Shown piece by piece: positions 19,009 to 26,831 of a stretch of DNA of 64,000 nucleotides. Every line of letters starts with the position of its first letter. The first letter of the stretch is position 1. The notes below the pieces were generated by a model that worked only from the letters and a program-made list of their open reading frames with translations, was not told where the DNA came from and did not search any database. The position numbers and the translations under genes were made by a program. The stretch is from Halomonas sp. GD1P12 (GTDB lineage: Bacteria; Pseudomonadota; Gammaproteobacteria; Pseudomonadales; Halomonadaceae), in NCBI RefSeq assembly GCF_025725645.1, contig NZ_CP107007.1, positions 1,054,001 through 1,118,000 on the forward strand, in the 5' to 3' direction.

Positions 19009-20487
19009 ATGACCGTACGCACGCGTATAGCGCCTTCTCCTACGGGAGACCCCCACGTCGGCACGGCGTATATTGCGCTGTTCAATCTGTGCTTTGCGCG
19101 AAAGCAGGGCGGCGAATTCATTTTGCGTATCGAGGACACCGACCAGGTGCGCTCGACGGCGGAATCCGAGCAGATGATTCTGGATTCGCTGCGCTGGCTG
19201 GGCATCGAGTGGGACGAAGGCCCGGACGTGGGCGGCCCGCACGGCCCGTACCGGCAAAGCGAGCGCGGCGACATTTACGCCGAGCACGCTCAGAAGCTGC
19301 TCGACGCCGGCCACGCCTTCAAGTGCTATCGCACCAGCGAAGAGCTCGATGAGCTTCGCGAGGCGCGCAAGGAAGCCGGCCTGCAGCTGGCGCTCAAACC
19401 GGCGGATCTGGCGCTGGATGACGCCGAGCAGGCGCGCCGCGAAGCCGAGAACTGGCCGTACGTGGTACGCATGAACGTTCCCGTCGAGGGCGTGTGCGTG
19501 GTCGAGGATATGCTGCGCGGCCGCATCGAGGTGGACTGGGCTCAGGTGGACGCCCAGATTCTGGTCAAGTCCGACGGCATGCCGACCTACCACATGGCCA
19601 ACGTGGTGGATGATCACCTGATGGGGATCACCCACGTGCTGCGCGGCGAGGAGTGGATCAACTCCGCGCCCAAGCACAAGCTTCTGTACGAGTACTTTGG
19701 CTGGGAGATGCCGGTACTTTGCCACATGCCGCTGTTGCGCAACCCGGACAAGTCGAAGCTCTCCAAGCGCAAGAATCCGACCTCGATCAACTACTACCGC
19801 CGCATGGGCTTTCTTCCCCAGGCCGTCACCAATTACCTGGGCCGCATGGGCTGGTCGATGCCCGACGAGCGCGAGAAGTTCAGCCTTCAGGAGATGATGG
19901 ACGCTTTCGATATCCAGCGCGTATCGCTGGGCGGGCCGGTGTTCGATCTCGAAAAGCTCACCTGGCTCAACGGCGTCTATATCCGTGAAGACATGGACGA
20001 TGACGCGCTGCTCAAGGCGCTCAGAGAATGGGCGTTCAACGAAGAGTATGTGCGCCAGATTCTGCCCCAGGTGCGCACCCGGGTGGAAACGCTTTCTCAG
20101 GTCGCGCCGCTGGCCGGCCACTTCTTCTCCGGGCTGCCCGCCATCACGGAAGCCGACTTCGAAAGCGTGAAGCTCGAACGCGAGGAGCTGGTCAAGCTTC
20201 TGCAGTTTCTGGTGTGGCGCTTCGAAACGGTGCCGGCCTGGAACAAGGAGGCGCTTCTGGCCGAGGTTCAGACGCTGGCCGGCGCCTTCGATCTCAAGAT
20301 GAAGGCGTTTTTGGCGCCGGTGTTCATTGCCATCACCGGCTCGAGCGCGAGCACCTCGGTCATGGATGCCATGGCGATTCTGGGCTCTGACGTGACCCGC
20401 GCGCGGCTTCGTCACGCCATCGACGTGCTTGGTGGGGTCTCTAAAAAGCAGGCAAAACGCTTCGAAAAAGAGTTTCGCGCGCTCTAG
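19009..20487 (+). CDS. gltX: Glutamyl-tRNA synthetase
   Basis: A 492-residue class I aminoacyl-tRNA synthetase that attaches glutamate to tRNA-Glu. The HIGH-type motif is [12 protein letters not shown] (residues 9-20) and the KMSKS-type motif is SKLSKRK (249-255). The glutamate-specific [11 protein letters not shown] segment follows the first motif. The length and C-terminal helical anticodon domain fit the discriminating bacterial enzyme. An AAAAGG ribosome site precedes the ATG, and a TATAAT box lies at 18970-18975 without a clear -35. It is followed by tRNA-Ala and its own substrate tRNA-Glu. Confidence 0.96.
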   Translation: MTVRTRIAPSPTGDPHVGTAYIALFNLCFARKQGGEFILRIEDTDQVRSTAESEQMILDSLRWLGIEWDEGPDVGGPHGPYRQSERGDIYAEHAQKLLDAGHAFKCYRTSEELDELREARKEAGLQLALKPADLALDDAEQARREAENWPYVVRMNVPVEGVCVVEDMLRGRIEVDWAQVDAQILVKSDGMPTYHMANVVDDHLMGITHVLRGEEWINSAPKHKLLYEYFGWEMPVLCHMPLLRNPDKSKLSKRKNPTSINYYRRMGFLPQAVTNYLGRMGWSMPDEREKFSLQEMMDAFDIQRVSLGGPVFDLEKLTWLNGVYIREDMDDDALLKALREWAFNEEYVRQILPQVRTRVETLSQVAPLAGHFFSGLPAITEADFESVKLEREELVKLLQFLVWRFETVPAWNKEALLAEVQTLAGAFDLKMKAFLAPVFIAITGSSASTSVMDAMAILGSDVTRARLRHAIDVLGGVSKKQAKRFEKEFRAL

Positions 20488-20503
20488 GCCGCCATTCGTT
20501 AGC

Positions 20504-20534
20504 CACGGCCCGCCAACCGGGCGGGCCGTGCTTT
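20504..20534 (+). terminator. Probable gltX terminator
   Basis: Eleven-base-pair GC-rich stem CACGGCCCGCC/GGCGGGCCGTG with a five-base loop, followed only by CTTT, so termination may be partial. Confidence 0.65.
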
Positions 20535-20564
20535 AAGCCGAGCGTGAATTCGCCGCTTTTCTGG

Positions 20565-20593
20565 TTGACGAAGGCGAGGCTAATCAGTACTAT
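20565..20593 (+). promoter_or_regulatory. tRNA operon promoter
   Basis: TTGACG at 20565-20570, a 17-base spacer, and TACTAT at 20588-20593; a GC-containing discriminator follows and the tRNA begins 22 bases after the -10 box. Confidence 0.65.
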
Positions 20594-20615
20594 ACGCATC
20601 GTCTTCACGACACGT

Positions 20616-20691
20616 GGGGCCTTAGCTCAGCTGGGAGAGCGCGACACTGGCAGTGTCGAGGTCAGCGGTTCGATCCCGCTAGGCTCCACCA
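20616..20691 (+). tRNA. tRNA-Ala (anticodon GGC)
   Basis: A 76-base tRNA with encoded CCA. The acceptor stem GGGGCCT pairs with AGGCTCC (one G-U), the D-arm is GCTCAGCTGGGAGAGC, and the anticodon loop CTGGCAG gives GGC. The T-arm contains GGTTCGATC. Confidence 0.96.
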
Positions 20692-20711
20692 CCGCAAGTT
20701 TGTGATTACAC

Positions 20712-20787
20712 GTCCCATTCGTCTAGTGGTCCAGGACACCGCCCTTTCACGGCGGTAACAGGGGTTCGAACCCCCTATGGGACGCCA
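20712..20787 (+). tRNA. tRNA-Glu (anticodon TTC)
   Basis: A 76-base tRNA with encoded CCA. The acceptor stem GTCCCAT pairs with ATGGGAC, the anticodon stem CCGCC/GGCGG encloses loop CTTTCAC with TTC, and the T-arm contains GGTTCGAAC. It is 20 bases downstream of tRNA-Ala and near the cognate synthetase gene gltX. Confidence 0.97.
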
Positions 20788-21399
20788 CAATCCTTCCTTT
20801 AGAAACACTCTTTTTAACTTCTCTTTATATCGCACCCTTAACATGGGTTAGCGAGAATTTCTGTCGTTTGAACCTCGCGATTCAAGCCATTTTTTGCCTT
20901 TTTGGGCTTGACTTGTCCACTTGATCTGTTCCGTAGGGCGGGTTGTGCACAAGAGCTGTCCAACTGCCCAAAAAATCAGCGATTTAAGATTAGTTTAATA
21001 AAATCAGCAGCTTACATTAGATCAAAAAGTAACCAATTTAAAGAAAAGCCACTGTTCATGGCGATTTCGGGACGTTTTATGATGGTTGTAAACAGGGTTA
21101 TCCACAGATAGTGTGGAAAACGCGATTTCCTTGCCGTGTTGGGAAATTGTCAAGGCAAAAATGGTCGAAATCGCCGACTTTTTAGCGTTCGAAGAGGCGG
21201 CGCTGTGCATGGTTTTTACATGCGGTGGGTACTTGCCGTGCAAGGGGTGTAAGGGGCTCTGAAAAGCTTCTTGTGGCGAAAGCGTGCTTGCTCACGGGGT
21301 AGCTATTGATTGGCTATATATAAGCAGGAGAGGGCGCTGCGGCGCTCATGGCGTGCCGGGCAAGGCGGGTGGCGCAATGTGCGTATTCGCCCTGACGCA
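20788..21399. other. Long AT-rich non-coding gap between tRNA-Glu and gltA
   Basis: More than 600 bases without a supportable gene, downstream of both neighbouring transcripts. 20970-21045 is markedly AT-rich. A 10-bp palindrome TTGTGCACAA is at 20943-20952 and a pair of opposed DnaA-box matches at 21098-21120. Short frames here lack ribosome sites and motifs. Confidence 0.6.
21098..21120. promoter_or_regulatory. Pair of opposed DnaA-box matches
   Basis: TTATCCACA at 21098-21106 (plus strand) and, five bases on, TGTGGAAAA at 21112-21120, i.e. TTTTCCACA on the minus strand. Both fit the consensus TTWTNCACA. Whether DnaA binds here is inferred. Confidence 0.5.
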
Positions 21400-21425
21400 A
21401 AGAGGCCGCCCTGAGGCGGCCTCTT
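21400..21425 (-). terminator. gltA terminator
   Basis: Eleven-base-pair stem AAGAGGCCGCC/GGCGGCCTCTT with a four-base loop, 52 bases beyond the gltA stop on the minus strand. The T run is short. Confidence 0.75.
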
Positions 21426-21476
21426 GATGGTGCATGATTTGCTCGTGCACTGTATTTGCTCATGCACTATGGCGCG

Positions 21477-22763
21477 TTACTTCTTGCTGGGGTAGTCGCG
21501 CTTGTCGTGGCCGGTGTAGAGCTGGCGCGGGCGACCGATCTTGTAGCTCTCGCTGAGCATTTCGTTCCAGTGCGAGATCCAGCCGATGGTACGTGATACG
21601 GCAAAGATCACGGTGAACATGTTGGTCGGAATGCCCATGGCCTTCAGGATGATGCCGGAATAGAAGTCGACGTTCGGGTAGAGCTTGCGCTCGATGAAGT
21701 ATTCGTCTTCCAGCGCGATCTGCTCGAGGCGCTTGGCGATCTTGAGCTGCGGGTCGTCGGCCATACCGAGCTCGGCCAGCACTTCGTCGCAGCTCTCTTT
21801 CATCACCTTGGCGCGCGGGTCGAAGTTGCGGTAGACGCGGTGGCCAAAACCCATCAGCTTGAACGGGTCTTCCTTGTCTTTCGCCTTGTCGACGAAGCGC
21901 TGGATGTTCTCTTCCGAGTCATCACCGATCTCGTCGAGCATCGCCAGTACCGCCTCGTTGGCGCCGCCGTGGGCCGGACCCCAAAGCGCTGCGATGCCGG
22001 CACTGATGCAGGCGAACGGGTTGGCACCGGTCGAGCCTGCCAGGCGCACCGTGGAGGTGGAGGCGTTCTGCTCGTGGTCGGCGTGGAGCATGAAGATGCG
22101 ATCCATCGCCTTGGCGTAGACCGGGTTGATCTTGTACTCCTCGCACGGGTTGCTGAACATCATGTAGAGAAAGTTCTCTGCATAGCTCAGGTCGTTGCGC
22201 GGGTAGTTGAACGGCTGGCCAACATTGTACTTGTGCGACATCGCGGCAAGCGTGGGCATCTTCGCGATCAGGCGGATAGCGCTGATTTCACGATCTTCCT
22301 GCTGGGTGATGTCCATATGGTCATGGTAGAACGCGGCCAGACCGCCCACGACGCCACACAGAATCGACATTGGGTGCGCGTCGCGGCGGAAACCCTTGAA
22401 GAAGTTGTTGATCTGATCGTGAACCATGGTGTGGTTACGAATGCGGGTTTCGAAATCCGCGTACTGCTCTTCAGTCGGCAGTTCGCCGAACAGCAGGGTG
22501 TAGCAAACCTCTACGAAATTGGACTCTTTGGCTAGCTGGTCGATCGGGTAGCCGCGATGCAGCAGCATGCCCTTGCCGCCATCGATATAAGTGATCGCGG
22601 ATTGGCAGGAAGAGGTGGACATGAAGCCAGGGTCGTAGGTAAACAGGCCTTCGCCACCCAGGCCGCGGACGTCGATGACGTCGGGGCCCAGCGTGCCGGA
22701 ATAAATGGGTAGCTCGATCGGGTCAAGACCGTCTACCGTCAAGGTCGCTTTCCTGTCAGCCAT
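21477..22763 (-). CDS. gltA: Citrate synthase (type II)
   Basis: A 428-residue enzyme that condenses oxaloacetate with acetyl-CoA to citrate, the entry step of the TCA cycle. Catalytic histidines and aspartate lie in the expected places: [50 protein letters not shown], and the late [13 protein letters not shown] segment. Length and the N-terminal beta domain fit the hexameric, NADH-regulated Gram-negative type. A strong AAGGAGG site precedes the ATG. It is divergent from sdhCDAB and has its own consensus promoter, with a terminator downstream. Confidence 0.97.
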   Translation of the reverse strand: MADRKATLTVDGLDPIELPIYSGTLGPDVIDVRGLGGEGLFTYDPGFMSTSSCQSAITYIDGGKGMLLHRGYPIDQLAKESNFVEVCYTLLFGELPTEEQYADFETRIRNHTMVHDQINNFFKGFRRDAHPMSILCGVVGGLAAFYHDHMDITQQEDREISAIRLIAKMPTLAAMSHKYNVGQPFNYPRNDLSYAENFLYMMFSNPCEEYKINPVYAKAMDRIFMLHADHEQNASTSTVRLAGSTGANPFACISAGIAALWGPAHGGANEAVLAMLDEIGDDSEENIQRFVDKAKDKEDPFKLMGFGHRVYRNFDPRAKVMKESCDEVLAELGMADDPQLKIAKRLEQIALEDEYFIERKLYPNVDFYSGIILKAMGIPTNMFTVIFAVSRTIGWISHWNEMLSESYKIGRPRQLYTGHDKRDYPSKK

Positions 22764-22838
22764 GAAGGCCTCCTTTCGAATTCGGTTTGGGACGTAAAGT
22801 CGTTGTTTCGCTTACCGCGCCGGCGAAAAGGCTCGCCT

Positions 22839-22866
22839 ACTATAGAAGCGTGCGACTTTTTGTCAA
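22839..22866 (-). promoter_or_regulatory. gltA promoter
   Basis: On the minus strand: perfect TTGACA (22861-22866), a 16-base spacer, and TATAGT (22839-22844), about 75 bases before the gltA start. Confidence 0.7.
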
Positions 22867-23255
22867 TTAGCCTTAATAGTCGCCGTAATTGTACAAAAGC
22901 TATTATCTCGTCGTGCTTTTGTCTAATTTCTGGGGGCGGGTGAAGAAATTATTCTTCAGACGTACTAGAATAAAGCGGTTAACAGGCTTATGAAGCTAGC
23001 GGTCTATCGAATACTATAGTCATGCTGCAACGCAAAATCGACTCTACCTGGCAGCAATTTTTTGCAGTTACAGTCGAGTTAGACCTGTGTTCGGTTTGTA
23101 AGCCGGGGCGAAGGTTCTTATAATCCACCGCGCGCGACCGACCTCTAATTAGTCGGATGCGACTTGGCAACGGCCGAGCCCCTTCCAGCAACCACTGCCC
23201 GCTCGGGGTTAGCCCGAACCTTCGCAGAGTGGGCCAAAAGAGTGTGTATAACGCC
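22867..23255. other. gltA-sdhC divergent control region
   Basis: Remainder of the 492-base gap between the divergent gltA and sdhC starts. It contains the sdh promoter at 23096-23124 and, in the predicted sdh leader, a small hairpin CCGAC/GTCGG near 23138-23156. An AT-rich block lies at 22866-22930. No gene is supported here. Confidence 0.5.
23096..23124 (+). promoter_or_regulatory. sdhCDAB promoter
   Basis: TTGTAA at 23096-23101, a 17-base spacer and consensus TATAAT at 23119-23124. This predicts a leader of about 125 bases before the sdhC start. Confidence 0.6.
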
Positions 23256-23633
23256 GTGAATAGCAAACGACCCGTAAACCTGGACCTTTCGACAATCCAC
23301 TTTCCTCTGCCAGCGCTGACGTCGATCACACACCGTATTACGGGTGTCATCCTGTTCGTCGGCCTGATCTTTGCCTTCTGGGCACTGGGGGAATCCCTCT
23401 CTTCACCGGCCGGTTTCGATGCCGTGCGTGACGCGCTGGCCACCAACATTCTCGCCAAGTTCGTTGCCTGGGGCCTGCTGTCTGCGCTGGCCTTTCACTT
23501 CGTGGCGGGTATCAAGCACCTGCTGATGGATGCCGATATCGGTGTCACCCTGGAAGGTAGCGTTCAAAAAGCGCAGATCACCGTCGTCGTTAGCGCAGTC
23601 CTCATCATCTTGGCAGGAGTTTGGGTATGGTAA
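23256..23633 (+). CDS. sdhC: Succinate dehydrogenase cytochrome b556 subunit
   Basis: A 125-residue membrane anchor of complex II. It begins NSKRPVNLDLSTIHFPLPAL, which aligns with the E. coli SdhC start, and has three hydrophobic helices. The quinone-site serine/arginine fall in ITHRITGVI and the haem-ligand histidine in ALAFHFVAGIKHLLMD. The start is taken as GTG 23256 on alignment; an in-frame GTG at 23244 is a possible alternative and no ATG fits. The ribosome site is weak. The gene overlaps sdhD by seven bases. Complex II oxidises succinate and passes electrons to ubiquinone. Confidence 0.93.
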   Translation: MNSKRPVNLDLSTIHFPLPALTSITHRITGVILFVGLIFAFWALGESLSSPAGFDAVRDALATNILAKFVAWGLLSALAFHFVAGIKHLLMDADIGVTLEGSVQKAQITVVVSAVLIILAGVWVW

Positions 23634-23974
23634 CCAACATTACGAGTTTCGGTCGTAGCGGCCTCTCCGACTGGCTCATGCAGCGCGTATCCGCCGTGAT
23701 TCTTGCGCTCTATACGCTGTTCATCGTGGGCTACCTGCTGTTCAACCCCGACCTTGACTATTACACCTGGAGCGGGCTTTTCAACCAGATCTGGATGCGG
23801 ATCTTCTCGCTTTTGGCCTTCATCTCTATCGCCGCGCACGCCTGGATTGGCCTTTGGACAGTCACCACCGACTACCTCAAGTCCACTCGTCTGCGTGTCG
23901 GTGCCCAGGCGCTCATCATTCTGGCCATTTTCGTTTACCTGGTCTGGGGCATTCAAATTCTGTGGGGAGCTTAA
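23627..23974 (+). CDS. sdhD: Succinate dehydrogenase hydrophobic anchor subunit
   Basis: A 115-residue second membrane anchor of complex II, with three transmembrane helices and the family signature GLSDWLMQRVSAVILALYT. The haem histidine lies in AAHAWIGLWTVTTDYLK. The start ATG at 23627 lies inside the end of sdhC (ATGGTAA), with CAGGAG upstream, which indicates coupled translation. It pairs with SdhC to hold haem b and the quinone pocket. Confidence 0.93.
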   Translation: MVTNITSFGRSGLSDWLMQRVSAVILALYTLFIVGYLLFNPDLDYYTWSGLFNQIWMRIFSLLAFISIAAHAWIGLWTVTTDYLKSTRLRVGAQALIILAIFVYLVWGIQILWGA

Positions 23975-23977
23975 TCC

Positions 23978-25750
23978 ATGTCTAACCTTCGTAGCCTGAC
24001 GTTTGACGCCATCATCATCGGTGGCGGTGGCTCTGGCCTGCGCGCTGCTCTGGAACTTGCCAAGTCCGGCAAGAAGACAGCGGTTCTCTCTAAAGTGTTC
24101 CCGACCCGTTCGCACACCGTATCGGCTCAGGGCGGCATCACCTGCGCGATCGCCTCGTCCGACCCGGACGATGACTGGCGCTGGCACATGTACGACACCG
24201 TCAAGGGCGGTGACTACATCGCCGACCAGGACGCTGCCGAGTACATGTGTTCCGAAGGCCCGAAAGCGGTGTTCGAACTCGAGCACATGGGGCTTCCGTT
24301 CTCGCGTTTCGATAACGGCCGTATCTATCAGCGCCCCTTCGGCGGCCAGTCGAAGAACTTCGGTGAAGGCGGTCAGGCCGCGCGTACCTGCGCCGCCGCC
24401 GACCGTACCGGCCATGCGCTGTTGCACACGCTTTACCAGAACAACCTCAAGAACAACACCACGTTCTTGAACGAGTGGTACGCGGTGGATCTGGTCAAGA
24501 ATGCCAGCGGTGACGTCGTGGGCTGTATCGCCATGTGCATCGAGACCGGCGAAGTGGTTCACGTCAAATCCAAGGCCACGGTGCTCGCCACCGGCGGCGC
24601 GGGTCGTATCTACGCCTCGACCACCAACGCCCTGATCAATACCGGTGACGGTATCGGCATGGCGCTGCGCGCCGGCTTCCCCATGCAGGACATGGAGATG
24701 TGGCAGTTCCACCCGACCGGTATCTACGGTGCCGGCACGCTGGTCACCGAAGGGTGCCGCGGCGAGGGTGGCTACCTGATCAACAAGGATGGCGAGCGCT
24801 TCATGGAGCGCTACGCGCCCAACGCCAAGGACCTGGCCGGCCGCGATGTCGTTGCTCGCTCCATGGTCATGGAGATCCTCGAAGGCCGCGGCTGTGGCGA
24901 CAAGGGCGACCACGTCTTCCTGAAGCTCGATCACCTGGGTGAAGAGGTACTGGGCAAGCGTCTACCGGGGATCGTCGAGCTCTCCAAGACCTTCGCCCAC
25001 GTCGACCCGGCCAAGGATCCGATCCCGGTCGTACCGACCTGCCACTACATGATGGGCGGTATCCCGACCAACGTTCACGGTCAGGCCATCATGCAAAACG
25101 AGTCCGGCGAAGATCAGATCATCAACGGTCTGTTTGCCTGCGGCGAAGCGGCCTGCGTATCGGTGCACGGCGCCAACCGCCTGGGCGGCAACTCGCTTCT
25201 GGATCTCGTGGTCTTCGGCCGCGCAGCGGGCATGTTCATCGAAGGCGCGCTCAACGAAGGTATCGAGTACCTGGACGCGTCCGAGTCCGACATCGAAACT
25301 GCGATGAAGCGCATCACCCGCTGGAACGAGTCCGAAGGTGGCGAAAGCATTCCCGAGCTCAAGGCCGAGCTTCAGGACATCATGCAGAACTCTTTCGGTG
25401 TGTTCCGTAAAGAGGACAACATGCAGGAAGGCGTACAGAAGCTGTCCGAGCTGCGTAAGCGTATTGCCAACGCGCACCTGCCGGACAAGTCCAACGCTTT
25501 CAACACGGCGCGTGTTGAAGCGCTCGAGCTCGATAACCTGATGGAAGTGGCTGAAGCAACGGCGATTGCTGCCCTCGAGCGTAAAGAGAGCCGTGGTGCG
25601 CACTCGCGCTACGATTATCCTGACCGTGATGATGTCAACTGGCTGAAACACTCGCTCTACTTCCCGCTCACTAAAGAGCTGAAGCAGCGCGACGTCAACT
25701 TCAAGCCGAAAACCGTTGATACGTTCGAGCCGAAGGTTCGTACCTACTAA
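23978..25750 (+). CDS. sdhA: Succinate dehydrogenase flavoprotein subunit
   Basis: A 590-residue catalytic subunit of complex II. The FAD-binding Rossmann motif is [17 protein letters not shown] near residue 10. The histidine that carries covalent FAD lies in [11 protein letters not shown]. The catalytic segment includes [21 protein letters not shown], with its arginine as proton donor and HPTG as substrate site. The C-terminal domain ends [14 protein letters not shown]. It starts three bases after sdhD with a GGGGAG ribosome site. Confidence 0.97.
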   Translation: MSNLRSLTFDAIIIGGGGSGLRAALELAKSGKKTAVLSKVFPTRSHTVSAQGGITCAIASSDPDDDWRWHMYDTVKGGDYIADQDAAEYMCSEGPKAVFELEHMGLPFSRFDNGRIYQRPFGGQSKNFGEGGQAARTCAAADRTGHALLHTLYQNNLKNNTTFLNEWYAVDLVKNASGDVVGCIAMCIETGEVVHVKSKATVLATGGAGRIYASTTNALINTGDGIGMALRAGFPMQDMEMWQFHPTGIYGAGTLVTEGCRGEGGYLINKDGERFMERYAPNAKDLAGRDVVARSMVMEILEGRGCGDKGDHVFLKLDHLGEEVLGKRLPGIVELSKTFAHVDPAKDPIPVVPTCHYMMGGIPTNVHGQAIMQNESGEDQIINGLFACGEAACVSVHGANRLGGNSLLDLVVFGRAAGMFIEGALNEGIEYLDASESDIETAMKRITRWNESEGGESIPELKAELQDIMQNSFGVFRKEDNMQEGVQKLSELRKRIANAHLPDKSNAFNTARVEALELDNLMEVAEATAIAALERKESRGAHSRYDYPDRDDVNWLKHSLYFPLTKELKQRDVNFKPKTVDTFEPKVRTY

Positions 25751-25791
25751 TCTTCGTACTGAGTCAGTCTGTGTACTGAGAGGGAGTCACA

Positions 25792-26502
25792 ATGTCCAAT
25801 CTTCAGGTATCGATATACCGTTACAACCCGGAAACCGACTCCGCACCCTATATGCAGGAGTTTCAGGTCGACACCAAGGGTCGCGACGTGATGGTGCTGG
25901 ACGTTCTGCACATGATGAAAGAGCAGGACAGCGGCCTGGCGTTTCGCCGCAGCTGCCGCGAAGGCGTGTGCGGTTCCGACGGCATGAACATGAACGGCAA
26001 AAATGGACTGGCGTGCATCACGCCGCTGTCCGATGTGGTCAAAAACGGCAAGCTGACGCTGCGTCCACTGCCCGGGCTTCCGGTCATCCGCGACATGGTC
26101 GTGGATATGGGGATCTTCTATAAGCAGTACGAGCGCATCCAGCCGTACCTGCAAAACGATACCCCGGCGCCGGCCATCGAGCGTTTGCAGTCGCCGGAAG
26201 ACCGCGACAAGCTCGACGGTCTGTACGAGTGCATTCTGTGTGCGTGCTGCTCGACCTCGTGCCCGTCGTTCTGGTGGAATCCGGACAAGTTCGTCGGCCC
26301 GGCGGGGCTCTTGCAGTCCTACCGCTTCCTGGCGGACACGCGCGACAATGCCACCCGCGAGCGCCTGACCGACCTGGAAGATCCGTTCTCCGTGTTCCGC
26401 TGCCGCGGCATCATGAACTGCGTGGCGGTATGCCCCAAAGGGCTCAACCCGACCCGCGCGATCGGCAAGATTCGCGAAATGCTGCTGGCGGATGCCACGT
26501 AA
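25792..26502 (+). CDS. sdhB: Succinate dehydrogenase iron-sulfur subunit
   Basis: A 236-residue electron-transfer subunit of complex II. The [2Fe-2S] cysteines are in FRRSCREGVCGSDGMNMNGK and GLACITP. The [4Fe-4S] and [3Fe-4S] motifs are in CILCACCSTSCPSFWWNPD and CRGIMNCVAVCPKGLNP. GAGGGAG stands before the ATG. It closes the sdhCDAB set and is followed by a hairpin before sucA. Confidence 0.97.
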   Translation: MSNLQVSIYRYNPETDSAPYMQEFQVDTKGRDVMVLDVLHMMKEQDSGLAFRRSCREGVCGSDGMNMNGKNGLACITPLSDVVKNGKLTLRPLPGLPVIRDMVVDMGIFYKQYERIQPYLQNDTPAPAIERLQSPEDRDKLDGLYECILCACCSTSCPSFWWNPDKFVGPAGLLQSYRFLADTRDNATRERLTDLEDPFSVFRCRGIMNCVAVCPKGLNPTRAIGKIREMLLADAT

Positions 26503-26831
26503 CTCGTTAATCTTTTGAAAAAAGACAAGTGAAGTGCAGGTTGTCGTACAAAGTTACTTAAATCCCGGCGCTTCGCTTGTTATCATAGAGTACGACATGT
26601 GGTGCGACGCTGCGTCGCAGTATCAAACAGCCACGTTTAAAAGCCGGTGCCCTTGTACCGGCTTTTGAGCATGAACTGCTAGCGAATTGCTGGATATTGA
26701 ACCACGTGAAGGTTTCCGGCCTTTGGTCGGTGCCGCCGGTCTTTGAATCGCCCCGCCGGCAGGGCACAAGCGATGTCGCCGCATGGTGCAGCGATACCGA
26801 TACCACCCCATCAGTGTAGGGTGACCGAGAG
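26503..26831. other. 329-base gap between sdhB and sucA
   Basis: A non-coding stretch. It contains a short GCGAC-GCT-GCGTCGC-type hairpin near 26604-26618 and a terminator-like hairpin at 26639-26666. A separate sucA promoter may lie here but no clear -35/-10 pair was found. Confidence 0.5.
26639..26666 (+). terminator. Terminator or attenuator hairpin between sdhB and sucA
   Basis: Ten-base-pair stem AAAAGCCGGT/ACCGGCTTTT with an eight-base loop; the only T run is the four T residues inside the stem, so read-through into sucA is likely. Confidence 0.6.

Noticed and set aside
20788..21399. Main chromosomal replication origin
   Set aside because: Only two good DnaA boxes, and no dnaA, dnaN, mnmG or parAB nearby; kept only as a DnaA-site observation.
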